Shown: positions 53,408 through 62,288, numbered from the stretch's first letter. The stretch is 64,000 bases of DNA from Rheinheimera faecalis (GCF_021290965.1 NZ_JAJOYT010000010.1:95344-159343), one strand, 5' to 3'. Program-made: numbers and translations. The notes: generated by a model from the sequence alone, not told the origin.

Positions 53408-55351
53408 ATGAGATTGTATATTGCCGAAAAGCCCAGTATGGCTCGTGCTATTGCCGACGCCTTTGGGGCACATCAAAAACAGCAGGGTTATCTGCAACTT
53501 AGTAATGGCGATAAAGTCAGCTGGTGTCTTGGGCATTTGTTAGAGCAGGCGGAACCAGAAGCTTATGATCCGGTATTTAAAAGCTGGCGGCTGGAGCATT
53601 TACCTATTTTGCCTGAACAGTGGAAACTGGTGGCCAAAACTCAAAGCAAAGCCCAGCTGAAAATTCTGACCCAACTGATTAAAGAGGCGACAGAACTGGT
53701 GCATGCCGGCGATCCGGATCGGGAAGGTCAGTTGCTGGTCGATGAAGTGTTGCAGCATAGTAAAGTCAGCCAAACTAAACTGAAGCAAACTAAAAGACTG
53801 CTGTTAAACGATTTAACCCCAGCTGCTGTGCGCCTGGCGTTGCAGCAGTTAAAGCAGAATTCTGAGTTTGCGCCTTTGTCGCAAAGCGCCTTGGCCCGCA
53901 GCAGAGCCGATTGGTTATATGGTATTAACTTAACCAGAGCTTATACCTTACATGGCCAGAAACAAGGCTATCAGGGGGTGTTGTCTGTCGGCCGGGTGCA
54001 AACCCCGGTCTTAGGTTTAGTAGTGCAGCGTGACTTACACATCGAGAACTTTGTCAGCCGTGATTTTTATCAGGTGAAGGCGCATTTAACAGGTGCCGAC
54101 TGGCCTTTTAGTGCTATCTGGCAATCCAGTGAAGCTTGTGCTCCTTATCAGGACGAAGAAGGCCGTGTGCTCAATCGTGAATTGGCTGAACTAGTACAAC
54201 GCAAAACCAGCCATCAAGCCGCGGTGGTAGAGCAAGTGCAGCAGCTACCGAAAAAGCAGTATGCGCCTTTGCCTTTTAGTTTGTCAGCTTTGCAGATTGA
54301 AGCAGCAAAACTTTATGGCATGACAGCACAGCAGGTGCTGGATACTTGCCAACAATTGTATGAACGCCATCAGCTTATTACTTATCCTCGTTCGGATTGC
54401 AGGCATTTACCAGAGCAACAATTTAGCCAATCGGGTGCTGTCTGCCGGGCTATAGTAGCCAATAGCCCGGAGCTTGCTGATATGCAGCAGCAAGCCAGTA
54501 TGAGCCAACGCAACAAAGCCTGGGATGACAGCAAAATTACCGCTCACCACGCTATTATTCCTACAGATAAAGCGCTGAAATCAGCCAGCCTGAATAGCTC
54601 TGAAGCTAAACTCTATTGGCTGATAGCGCGGCAGTTTTTATGGCAGTTTTTCCCGCCATTTTGTTATCTGGAACAGCAGGCGCTGATTAAAATTGCCGGA
54701 GGTTTATTTAAAGCTCAGGCCAGGCTGGTGCAGTCTCAGGGCTGGAAGGCTTTTTATAAAGCCAGTCAGAAAGAGGATCAAGACGAGGATATTGACGAGC
54801 AACAAAGTTTGCCGCCTTTAACCAAAGGCCAGCAGTTGCAGTCGGGTCAATCAGAATTACTGTCGAAGCAAACTCAGCCACCAGCTTATTTTACGGATGC
54901 CACTTTATTAGCAGCCATGACGGGGATCAGCCGTTTTGTGACTGATCCTGAATTAAAACGTATCTTAAAAGAAACCGCCGGTTTGGGCACTGAAGCTACC
55001 CGGGCTGGTATTCTGGAGTTGTTGTTTAAGCGGGGTTATTTGCAGCGTCAGGGCAAACAAATTCGGGCCAGCCAGCTGGGGCGTGTTTTTATTCAAAGTT
55101 TGCCACAACGTATCACTGCACCTGATTTAACAGCTTTATGGGAAGCCCAACTAGAGCAAATTTGTCATCAGCAGCAGGATTATCCGCACTTTATGGCGCA
55201 GCTGCAGCCCGAAATTATCAGTCTGGTACAGCAGGCACAGGTGTCCGCTGAAATCGCTAAAACTGCCCCTCAACAAAAGCCAGTCTATAAGAAAAAAAGA
55301 CGTTTTTCAGCAGCTGGATCAGCGGGCAAAAGAGTTAACAAAGTTAGTTAG
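53408..55351 (+). CDS. topB: DNA topoisomerase III
   Basis: 647 residues, close to the enterobacterial length of about 653. Toprim opens MRLYIAEKPSMARAIADAFG and has DPDREGQLL. The catalytic tyrosine is in LITYPRSDCRHLP (Tyr326). YGINLTRAYT and VQTPVLGLVVQRD are typical of TopB. The C-terminal end is Lys/Arg-rich (KKKRRFSAAG) and lacks zinc-finger cysteines. It is a type IA enzyme that resolves single-stranded links during replication and recombination. It is divergent from the MASE1 kinase gene. Confidence 0.95.
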   Translation: MRLYIAEKPSMARAIADAFGAHQKQQGYLQLSNGDKVSWCLGHLLEQAEPEAYDPVFKSWRLEHLPILPEQWKLVAKTQSKAQLKILTQLIKEATELVHAGDPDREGQLLVDEVLQHSKVSQTKLKQTKRLLLNDLTPAAVRLALQQLKQNSEFAPLSQSALARSRADWLYGINLTRAYTLHGQKQGYQGVLSVGRVQTPVLGLVVQRDLHIENFVSRDFYQVKAHLTGADWPFSAIWQSSEACAPYQDEEGRVLNRELAELVQRKTSHQAAVVEQVQQLPKKQYAPLPFSLSALQIEAAKLYGMTAQQVLDTCQQLYERHQLITYPRSDCRHLPEQQFSQSGAVCRAIVANSPELADMQQQASMSQRNKAWDDSKITAHHAIIPTDKALKSASLNSSEAKLYWLIARQFLWQFFPPFCYLEQQALIKIAGGLFKAQARLVQSQGWKAFYKASQKEDQDEDIDEQQSLPPLTKGQQLQSGQSELLSKQTQPPAYFTDATLLAAMTGISRFVTDPELKRILKETAGLGTEATRAGILELLFKRGYLQRQGKQIRASQLGRVFIQSLPQRITAPDLTALWEAQLEQICHQQQDYPHFMAQLQPEIISLVQQAQVSAEIAKTAPQQKPVYKKKRRFSAAGSAGKRVNKVS

Positions 55352-55434
55352 TTCGTTACCAATTGTAATGACGCTGGCTTGAGGTCCGGCTCTTAGATTA
55401 AAGTCGGAGCACTTTAAAATCAGAGAGCCATACC

Positions 55435-56202
55435 ATGTTGAAAAAATCTGTGCTTGCGGCCACTTTTACCGCTGCTTTAGCTGTTAGTCATAACGCTGCT
55501 GCCACTATTGTTTTGGTAGAAACCAATATGGGTGATTTTGAAATCAACCTGTTTGATCAGACCACACCAGAAACCGTGACTAATTTTTTAACTTACGTTA
55601 AAGCCGGAACTTTTGACAATTCTGTGTTTCACCGGTCATTAAAAGACTTTGTGATACAGGGAGGCGGCAAACGTTATACCGGTAATAATGCAGCACCTTT
55701 TATTGAAATTACACCACGGGGCCCAGTCGATAACGAACCCAAATTATCGAATGTGCGTGGTACTGTGGCTATGGCCAAAAAACCAAACAGCCCAAACAGT
55801 GCAACAACCCATTGGTATGTGAATGTTAAAGATAACTCAGCGAATCTGGACAAAGACAATGGGGGTTATACAGTGTTTGGTGTAGTGACTGGCACTGGTA
55901 TGTCTATTGTTGACAGTATTAACACTTTGTATGTGCCTGGAGGAACAGGGCTTTTTAGAGAAACGCCGCTGCGTAATTACAGCGCTACAGATCTGGCGAA
56001 TAATGTGCCGGTGACTGCAGCTAATATAGTGACCATTGAACGTATCACTGTGATTAACGACAGCCCCACTACAGCGGCTAGCTTAAATCCAACGCCAAAT
56101 ACTCTGGTGGGTAAAAACGAAGGTTCAAGCAGCGGCTCTTCAGCACCAACTTTATTGATGGTTTTGGCTGGTTTGGCTTTCTGGCGTCGTCGCAAGGTAT
56201 AA
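55435..56202 (+). CDS. Secreted cyclophilin-type peptidyl-prolyl isomerase with C-terminal sorting-like tail
   Basis: 255 residues. An N-terminal signal (cleavage near NAAAT) is followed by a cyclophilin fold: VETNMGDFEINLFDQTTPETVTNFL, the catalytic arginine in SVFHRSLKDFVIQGGG, and AMAKKPNSPNSATTHWYVNVKDN. The final 26 or so residues have a Gly/Ser stretch (GSSSGSSAP), a hydrophobic segment (TLLMVLAGLAFW) and a basic end (RRRKV). This three-part tail resembles GlyGly-CTERM/PEP-CTERM-type sorting signals used with rhombosortase-type enzymes. Likely anchored or surface-processed; sorting class is inferred. It is followed by a dispersed repeat. Confidence 0.88.
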   Translation: MLKKSVLAATFTAALAVSHNAAATIVLVETNMGDFEINLFDQTTPETVTNFLTYVKAGTFDNSVFHRSLKDFVIQGGGKRYTGNNAAPFIEITPRGPVDNEPKLSNVRGTVAMAKKPNSPNSATTHWYVNVKDNSANLDKDNGGYTVFGVVTGTGMSIVDSINTLYVPGGTGLFRETPLRNYSATDLANNVPVTAANIVTIERITVINDSPTTAASLNPTPNTLVGKNEGSSSGSSAPTLLMVLAGLAFWRRRKV

Positions 56203-56210
56203 GCCCTTTG

Positions 56211-56325
56211 TACTTGAAGCTGCAGCTTTGTTGACTGCATGCTCTCGCCCCAGTCACATAGGTAAACTATGCTCCTGGGGTCTTACGCTCTTGTCGCCTC
56301 GCTGCAACATCAATTACTTTGGGTA
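56211..56325 (+). repeat. Dispersed palindromic repeat, copy 3
   Basis: 115 bp aligning without gaps to 33340-33454. Core CCCCAG (56248) and CTGGGG (56275). The best-preserved terminal inverted repeat: TTGAAGCTGCAGC against GCTGCAACATCAA. It lies between the cyclophilin gene and the end of the GntR gene and ends 5 bp before that gene's stop. Confidence 0.9.
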
Positions 56326-56329
56326 AAAA

Positions 56330-56965
56330 CTATTTGGTTAAGAGACGCAGGTGGGCCACCAATAACTCACCTGCCTGTTGAATATGCTGCTGTAGTAAAG
56401 CTACGGCAGCATCCAGTTGCTGGGCTCTTAATAACTCCAGCAACTGCCAGTGTTCCTGATGACTGGTATCTGCGTAGTTCATACTGATTTCCTGAAAACC
56501 TAAATAACGTTCCACTTGCTGGTGCAGGCTGTGTAGTAAACGTAGTAAATGCGGACAATTGCTGGCCTGATATAACATCAGGTGAAACTGCCAGTTGAGT
56601 GCGCCTCTGTCTGCGGCTGATAAATTCTGATCCTGTTCAATCCGATGCAATAAATCTTCAGCCTGGCCAAGCAGGCTAAAAGTGAGATGGGGAAAAGCAC
56701 GGCGAAGCGCCATAGGTTCCAACTGCAAACGGATTTGATACAACTCTTCGGCCTCTGCTGCCGTTAAAGGTGGCACCATTAAACTGGCTTTGCCTGCCAT
56801 CACCAGCAAGGCTTCAGCTTTGAGTTGCTGCAAAGCATCCCGCACCGGAATACGGCTGACCTGATAATATTCCGATAACTTTTGCTGATTTAGCACTGAA
56901 CCCGCTGGCCAAAGGCCCTGACGAATATCCTGCTTTAACTGTTGATACAAACTGGCTTTGGTCAT
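56330..56965 (-). CDS. GntR-family regulator, FadR (FCD) subfamily
   Basis: 211 residues. The N-terminal winged helix has LYQQLKQDIRQGLWPAGSVLNQQKLSEYYQVSRIPVRDALQQLKAEALL. The all-helical FCD domain follows (LYQIRLQLEPMALRRAF, NWQFHLMLYQASNCPHLLRLLHSLHQQVERYLG, HQEHWQLLELLRAQQLDAAVALLQQHI), carrying the histidines and acidic residue used to bind metal and organic acids. It starts 1 bp after the BenE permease gene, so the two form one operon. The TTGTATACAA palindrome upstream of that operon fits autoregulation. The effector is probably an organic acid. Confidence 0.9.
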   Translation of the reverse strand: MTKASLYQQLKQDIRQGLWPAGSVLNQQKLSEYYQVSRIPVRDALQQLKAEALLVMAGKASLMVPPLTAAEAEELYQIRLQLEPMALRRAFPHLTFSLLGQAEDLLHRIEQDQNLSAADRGALNWQFHLMLYQASNCPHLLRLLHSLHQQVERYLGFQEISMNYADTSHQEHWQLLELLRAQQLDAAVALLQQHIQQAGELLVAHLRLLTK

Positions 56966-56966
56966 A

Positions 56967-58136
56967 TTAAGCCGCCTTTTTCTGTGGCAGTTTTAACGCT
57001 AGCATGCACACTAATCCAGCCACTAAACCCCAAAAGGCTGATGCTATACCAAAAAAGCTGACGCCAGATACTGTCACTAATAAAGTGACTATTGCCGCTT
57101 CTCTGTCTGGGCCAGCTTGTGTGGTCAAGGCTAAATTAGTGCCTATAGTGCCAAGCAAAGCTAAACCTGCCAAAGCAGTGACCAAAGTAGTTGGAAAGGC
57201 GGCAAATAAAGCCACAACGGCTGCGCCAGCTAAACCTGTCAGCACGTAAAAAATACCTGCAGCTACACCTGCGCTGTATCTTTTGGCTGGGTCAGCATGA
57301 GCTTCAGGGCTGGCACAAATAGCTGCCGTAATAGCAGCTAAATTGATAGAAAAAGCCCCCAGTGGTGCCAGCACTATAGTAGTAAGGGCGCTGGCATTGA
57401 TCAGTGGTGATACTGGCAGGTTGTAACCGCTGCTTTTAAATACAGCTAAACCCGGAATATTTTGTGAGGTTAAAGTCACAATAAAAAGTGGTAAACCTAC
57501 ACCTATTAAAGCGCTGATGGACCATTCTGGCCAAACCCAGACCGGAGCTGGCCAATCAAAATGCACCTGTGCCAGGCTGAGTTGACCTTGCAGGCTGGCA
57601 TAAAGCACAGCGACCACTAACACCAATGGAATAGCGTAACGGGGTAGATACTGTTTAGTCACCAGATAAGTAGCGCACATTAGCCCCACTAACCATAAAT
57701 CCTGCTGTAAGGAGGTGAAAATCGATAAACCAAAGTTAAATAAAATACCGGCCAGCATGGCAGAGGCAATTTGTAGTGGAATTTTATTGCTGAGTTTTTC
57801 AAACCAGCCAGTCAGGCCCAGCAACAAACTTAAAGCGGCAGCGAAGATAAAGACACCTACAGCTTCGGCCAAACTGAGTCCCTGCAAACTACTGACTAAA
57901 AGTGCGGCACCCGGAGTTGACCATGCTGTGAGAACAGGTGCTTTAAAATACAAAGACAAGCCAATACAGGTCAGGCCCATGCCAAGACCCAAGGCTAAAA
58001 TCCAGGAGGCCATCACAGCCTGATCGGCACCCGCAGCAGCAGCGGCCTGAAATACAATAGCCACTGAGCTGGCAAACCCCACTAATACAGCCACAAAACC
58101 AGCAGCTATGGCTGATAAGCTAAAGTCGCGCCACAT
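56967..58136 (-). CDS. BenE-family benzoate/H+ symporter-like permease
   Basis: 389 residues, about eleven membrane segments. It opens FSLSAIAAGFVAVLVGFASSVAIVFQAA, and has LTAWSTPGAALL, NFGLSIF, VTLTSQNIPGLAVFKSSGY and APLGAFSINLAAITAAICASPEAHADP, all characteristic of BenE/YdcO. The family moves benzoate or related aromatic acids with protons. No ring-cleavage genes are nearby, so the true substrate is open. The operator-like palindrome TTGTATACAA lies 41-56 bp before its start. Confidence 0.9.
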   Translation of the reverse strand: MWRDFSLSAIAAGFVAVLVGFASSVAIVFQAAAAAGADQAVMASWILALGLGMGLTCIGLSLYFKAPVLTAWSTPGAALLVSSLQGLSLAEAVGVFIFAAALSLLLGLTGWFEKLSNKIPLQIASAMLAGILFNFGLSIFTSLQQDLWLVGLMCATYLVTKQYLPRYAIPLVLVVAVLYASLQGQLSLAQVHFDWPAPVWVWPEWSISALIGVGLPLFIVTLTSQNIPGLAVFKSSGYNLPVSPLINASALTTIVLAPLGAFSINLAAITAAICASPEAHADPAKRYSAGVAAGIFYVLTGLAGAAVVALFAAFPTTLVTALAGLALLGTIGTNLALTTQAGPDREAAIVTLLVTVSGVSFFGIASAFWGLVAGLVCMLALKLPQKKAA

Positions 58137-58159
58137 CTGATGTCACCTGAACAGATATT

Positions 58160-58192
58160 TTTGGATACATTAAATTAATTTGTATACAAATT
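58160..58192. promoter_or_regulatory. GntR operator candidates before the BenE operon
   Basis: A 16-bp perfect palindrome AATTTGTATACAAATT (58177-58192) and a weaker half-match TTGGATACAT (58161-58170). The TTGTATACAA core is typical for FadR-type GntR regulators. Confidence 0.65.
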
Positions 58193-58308
58193 TCAAGGGC
58201 AGGTGCTTAATTTATAGTCCTGTGATGTCTTTTTTTTCTCTACAACTTGAACAAGCTGGCGAATTAGCTTAAGAAAGTAGCAAGGACAGCCGGAGTTATG
58301 GAGTATTG

Positions 58309-58689
58309 ATGGGCACGAAAACTGTATTGCTGGTTGAAGACGATGAACTGATTGGCAAGTTGTTAGTATTTATTCTGCAGCGAGATGGTTATCAGGTGGA
58401 GTGGCTGAAAGACGGCCAGCAGGCTCAGGAATTGGTTTTATCGGGTCGCGACTTTAGTGCTGTGGTACTGGACTTAATGCTGCCATTTTTTGATGGATTA
58501 TTTTTACTCGAATTGATCCGTAATCAAGCGGCCATGGCCACAGTACCCGTACTAATTCTCACGTCCAAAATGGGTGAAGAAGATATAGCCCTTGCGCTGA
58601 AAAAAGGTGCAGATGACTATTTAGTCAAGCCATTTCAGCCGCCTGAGCTGAGTGCCCGTTTGCGCCGCCTTATAGGAAAGCAGGGATGA
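58309..58689 (+). CDS. Single-domain response regulator
   Basis: 126 residues from ATG 58309 (GGAG upstream; an adjacent TTG is rejected). Receiver features: VEDDELI, the phospho-Asp in VLDLMLPFFDG, ILTSKMGEED and the Lys in YLVKPFQPPEL. No output domain. First gene of a tight operon; its stop overlaps the start of the YaiO-like gene (ATGA). Likely controls the glycosyltransferase machinery by protein contact, in the manner of other receiver-plus-glycosyltransferase loci. This is inference. Confidence 0.9.
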   Translation: MGTKTVLLVEDDELIGKLLVFILQRDGYQVEWLKDGQQAQELVLSGRDFSAVVLDLMLPFFDGLFLLELIRNQAAMATVPVLILTSKMGEEDIALALKKGADDYLVKPFQPPELSARLRRLIGKQG

Positions 58690-59429
58690 TCAAAAACTCT
58701 GTCTTGCTGCTCGCAGCTTTAGTGCCAACTGTTTGTCTCGCTGCCGGTAGTTATCAACTGGAAACCGGGGCGGGATATGAGCAATTGTCGGACAGCTTTG
58801 CCGATGGTTCATTTTATTATGCCGGGCTACGTCATGCGGGCACAGATTACGGTTGGGGTGCACGCTGGCAGCGCAGCGAGCGTTTTGATTTAAAAGATCA
58901 GGAATGGCTGACAGATGCTTATTATAAAATCAGTGATAATCTGACCTGGTTGGGGCAAGCCGCTTATAGCCCACAAAACAGAGTGCGTCCTGAATTATCT
59001 GTTGGCAATCAATTAGCCTGGCAGTGGACCAAAGGCTGGGTTGTTACTCCCGGAATAGCTATTTCCAATGATGATCAGCAGGACAGTCGCAGCTACAGCC
59101 TGATGAACGAGCATTACAGCGGTTCATGGCGTTATGCTTATACCTTGTACCACTCCAGACCTGAAGATACGGGCTCAGCCAATACTCATGTATTGCAGAC
59201 TAGCTATTACTTTAACGATACGGATTCGCTCACTGCTTTGTTCGTCAAAGGTAAAGAGTTGGAACGTTTACCCAACCGTGTCCTGGTCATGGACGTTACC
59301 CGCATCGGTTTATTTGGCCAATTTTCTTTTGCCACGGATTGGAGCCTGTTGTACAACCTGAGCTGGTCTGAACAGGATGTGTTATACGAAAAAACTGAGG
59401 TGGGTTTAGGTGTCAGGTACAGACTCTGA
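58686..59429 (+). CDS. YaiO-family outer-membrane beta-barrel protein
   Basis: 247 residues with a signal peptide (cleavage near CLAAG). The mature chain is a series of amphipathic strands: SYQLETGAGYEQLSDSFADG, FYYAGLRHAGTDYGWGARWQRSERF and TEVGLGVRYRL at the end, the closing pattern of an outer-membrane barrel. YaiO-type proteins are linked with surface glycans. It overlaps both neighbours, so it belongs to the same operon as the glycosyltransferase and may form the export pore. Confidence 0.87.
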   Translation: MIKNSVLLLAALVPTVCLAAGSYQLETGAGYEQLSDSFADGSFYYAGLRHAGTDYGWGARWQRSERFDLKDQEWLTDAYYKISDNLTWLGQAAYSPQNRVRPELSVGNQLAWQWTKGWVVTPGIAISNDDQQDSRSYSLMNEHYSGSWRYAYTLYHSRPEDTGSANTHVLQTSYYFNDTDSLTALFVKGKELERLPNRVLVMDVTRIGLFGQFSFATDWSLLYNLSWSEQDVLYEKTEVGLGVRYRL

Positions 59430-60486
59430 TGTGATAGTGCAATTGGTTTGGTATAGCAGCGCTGTGTTATTGCTGATGACACTATTGTTGTTAGTGCTGA
59501 CCTTGTTTATGCATTACGAAAGACGGCAGCGTGACAAAAGTCGCCAGCAGGCTACGGAACAGTGGACTCCTATTCTGTTTTCCTGGATTTACTCTCCGGA
59601 CGAAAATGCAGGGCCTTTGCCAGAGCTAAATGCTGAAGGTTTTGGTTTTGTCGTGCAGTTATGGTTACAACTGGAACAAACAGTGCGTGGCAGCGCATCT
59701 AACCGGCTGGCTGAACTGGCACAACGCCTGAATTTAATTCCGGTCATGAAGCAATGGCTGCATGGCTATAGCACAGATAAAAAACTCACCGCCATTATGG
59801 CGCTGGGGATAGTGCAGGAAAAGTCCGCTTTTTCTGACTTGATCCCTCATGTATTGGACAAGCGGACTATTTTCTCACTGGTGGCAGCCAGAGCTTTATT
59901 AGCCATAGATCCAAAATTGGGTTTACCCGTGATCTTAAGCCAAATTCATCGGGACGATTGGTCTGTCAGCCGCCTGGCTGGTTTGCTGGTGCGCTTGCCT
60001 CATGATCTGATGGTAAGGTCTATTACAGACTGTGCCGAAAAGGCGACAGCCAAAGAGTTAAGACGTTTAATTAAGCTGATGCATATCTTATCGCCCATCG
60101 ACAGTCAGCCGCTGATCCAGCAAGCCTTGATGCAATACCCGGATGAAATGGAGTTGTTAACTACAGCTTTTGCCAGCGCTGTGTCCCCCGACTTATTACC
60201 ATTATTACGCCAGCAGGTGAATAACCCACAGTGGGAAGTTAGGGTGCAGCTTGCCAAAGCTCTGGCCCGATTGGGCGACAGTTCAGATGCGCCTTTATTA
60301 CTGAAGATGTTATCGGACTCCAACTGGTGGGTGCGCTATCGTGCAGCTCAAAGCCTGATGGCTTTGCCCGGCATTGAAGCTGACCAGCTACAGCTATGGC
60401 AGCAACAACTGACAGACCCTTTTGCTATTGCTATTTTGTCGCAAGTGCAGGAAGAACAACAGCGTCAGCAGCAAGGGAGAACCTGA
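59410..60486 (+). CDS. Membrane-anchored HEAT-repeat protein
   Basis: 358 residues. The GTG at 59410 has GAGG 9 bp upstream, and a second in-frame GTG is at 59431, so the exact start is uncertain. One N-terminal membrane helix (VWYSSAVLLLMTLLLLVLTL) is followed by a cytoplasmic solenoid of helical pairs (NRLAELAQRLNLIP, LTAIMALGIVQEKSAFSDLIPHVLDKRTIFSLVAARALLAID, WEVRVQLAKALARLGDSSDAPLLLKMLSDSNWWVRYRAAQSLMAL). It is probably a scaffold near the inner-membrane glycosyltransferase, whose start overlaps its stop by 1 base. Confidence 0.85.
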   Translation: MSGTDSDVIVQLVWYSSAVLLLMTLLLLVLTLFMHYERRQRDKSRQQATEQWTPILFSWIYSPDENAGPLPELNAEGFGFVVQLWLQLEQTVRGSASNRLAELAQRLNLIPVMKQWLHGYSTDKKLTAIMALGIVQEKSAFSDLIPHVLDKRTIFSLVAARALLAIDPKLGLPVILSQIHRDDWSVSRLAGLLVRLPHDLMVRSITDCAEKATAKELRRLIKLMHILSPIDSQPLIQQALMQYPDEMELLTTAFASAVSPDLLPLLRQQVNNPQWEVRVQLAKALARLGDSSDAPLLLKMLSDSNWWVRYRAAQSLMALPGIEADQLQLWQQQLTDPFAIAILSQVQEEQQRQQQGRT

Positions 60487-61952
60487 TGGAAAATGGCTGG
60501 TTACAGCAGACGATAGATCTGACACATCAGTGGATACAGCAGTTGGATCTGGCCCCCTGGCTGGTGCCTTTGCAATGGTTGTTGGTAGGCTATTTTGTCT
60601 GTTTATCTGCAGGCTACCTGATACTGAATTTAGTCGCCTTGCTGGTGATGCGCAGTCATATTCAGTCTGCCCGCACTGAGCTGTTACCTGCCAGTTATGC
60701 CAGCTTTTTAACTCCTATTTCTGTGCTGGTGCCCGCCTACAACGAGCAGGAAACTATTGCCAGTTCGGTCTTGTCCTTATTGCAACTGACCTACCCTGAA
60801 TACGAAGTGATCGTCATCAACGATGGCTCAAAAGACGATACTTTACAGGTGCTCAAAGACAGTTTTTCTTTAACTTTGTCCTCAGCCACTTGCCCTTTGC
60901 GTTTACCTTGTCAGCAGATTCGCGGTATTTATCAGTCCAGCCGTTACCCGAATTTAAAAGTGATAGACAAAGCCAATGGCGGTAAAGCCGATGCGTTAAA
61001 TGCCGGGGTGAATTTATCGCGTTTTCCGCTGTTTTGTGGTGTCGACGCCGACTCTATTTTGCAGCGTGACAGCTTATTGCGCATTATCCGGCCTTTTCTG
61101 GAAGACCCTGACGCTATTGCTGCCGGCGGCACTGTACGCATCGCCAACGGCTGTCAGGTAAAAGATGGTTTGTTATTAAAAGCGGCCTTACCCAATAAAC
61201 TATTGCCGCAATTACAAATAGTCGAATACCTGCGCGGTTTCTTATTTGGTCGACTGGGCTGGTCGTCTCTAAACGCTTTGCTGATCATCAGTGGTGCTTT
61301 TGGTTTGTTTAAAAAAGATTTGGTGATTGAAGTAGGTGGCTATCGGCATAAAACCATAGGCGAAGATATGGAGCTGGTGGTGCGGATGCATAAATATATG
61401 CGGCTGAACAACCGAAAATACAGGATTTATTTTATTCCTGACCCTGTCTGCTGGACTGAAGCGCCGGAAGATTTGGCCACTTTGGCACAGCAAAGGGTGC
61501 GCTGGCAGCGTGGTTTGCTGGAAAGCTTAGGCGCAAATATGTCGTTGTTGTTCCACCGAAAATCCGGCGCTGTTGGCTGGTTAGCATTTCCTTTTGCCTT
61601 GTTATTTGAAGCTTTAGGGCCTGCCTTGGAAGTGCTGGGGTATTTGTTTATGTTATTTACCTGGCTGGCCGGTTGGTTAGACCCAGCAGCTTTATTGGCT
61701 TTTTTAGTGGTGACTATAGGTTTTGGCATACTGATTTCAGTAGTGGCGCTGGTACTGGAAGAAATGTCGTATCCGGTGTATCCGGGTGGGCGCAGCATTA
61801 TGCGGTTATTTTTAATGGCGGTACTGGAAAACTTCGGTTATCGCCAGCTGAATTCCTGGTGGCGTTTAAAAGGTTTATGGCTGTGGGCGCGCAATAGCAA
61901 AAGTTCCTGGGGCACGATGAAACGTTCAGGTAAATGGCAAAACAGCAAATAA
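60486..61952 (+). CDS. Family 2 glycosyltransferase, membrane-bound, processive type
   Basis: 488 residues. The ATG at 60486 overlaps the HEAT stop by one base and has AAGGGAG upstream; a longer in-frame beginning at 60396 is unlike the family. Early membrane helix, then ISVLVPAYNEQETIASSVLSLLQLTYPEYEVIVINDGSKDDT, the nucleotide-binding DADS, and QQRVRWQRG (QxxRW), plus three C-terminal helices. This is the layout of PgaC/BcsA-like synthases making exopolysaccharides. No other sugar-pathway genes are adjacent, so the polymer is unknown. Confidence 0.92.
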   Translation: MENGWLQQTIDLTHQWIQQLDLAPWLVPLQWLLVGYFVCLSAGYLILNLVALLVMRSHIQSARTELLPASYASFLTPISVLVPAYNEQETIASSVLSLLQLTYPEYEVIVINDGSKDDTLQVLKDSFSLTLSSATCPLRLPCQQIRGIYQSSRYPNLKVIDKANGGKADALNAGVNLSRFPLFCGVDADSILQRDSLLRIIRPFLEDPDAIAAGGTVRIANGCQVKDGLLLKAALPNKLLPQLQIVEYLRGFLFGRLGWSSLNALLIISGAFGLFKKDLVIEVGGYRHKTIGEDMELVVRMHKYMRLNNRKYRIYFIPDPVCWTEAPEDLATLAQQRVRWQRGLLESLGANMSLLFHRKSGAVGWLAFPFALLFEALGPALEVLGYLFMLFTWLAGWLDPAALLAFLVVTIGFGILISVVALVLEEMSYPVYPGGRSIMRLFLMAVLENFGYRQLNSWWRLKGLWLWARNSKSSWGTMKRSGKWQNSK

Positions 61953-61953
61953 G

Positions 61954-62160
61954 TCAGGCGGGTTTAAACAGCTGCACCGGTTTTGTTTGTTTTTGAAAAC
62001 GAGCTAAACAGTCTGCACAAATGCAGCTGCTTTGATCAGGCGCTTGTGCCAGCAGTTCAGCCGGAAACTCCTGCTGCATACACCAACATTGGTTTTGTTC
62101 TGCCGTGCCGGCTTTGCATAAATTGGCTTGCTGGCATAAAGGGCATAGTTGCTCAGACAT
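61954..62160 (-). CDS. Cysteine-rich CWC family protein
   Basis: 68 residues with nine cysteines: CPLCQQANLC at the start, CWC in the middle (NQCWCMQQEFP) and CICADCLARF near the end. This spacing fits the Cys-rich CWC family, probably zinc-binding. Function unknown. The gene is convergent with the glycosyltransferase gene, with 1 bp between stops. Confidence 0.85.
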   Translation of the reverse strand: MSEQLCPLCQQANLCKAGTAEQNQCWCMQQEFPAELLAQAPDQSSCICADCLARFQKQTKPVQLFKPA

Positions 62161-62288
62161 AACAATTCTCTGTTTTTACTTCCTTTTACTATACCTCAGT
62201 GAGTCTGATCTGGTTGAAATCATTAAGTGTTGGCAACTGATTTTTGGTATGCTCTTTGCCATCAGATCAGGGTTAGGAATTGCAGAAT

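Noticed and set aside
56269..56487. Open frame of 72 codons beginning MLLGSYALVASLQ
   Set aside because: Its first part is the dispersed repeat (the same peptide pattern occurs at 33398) and the rest is antisense to the GntR gene.
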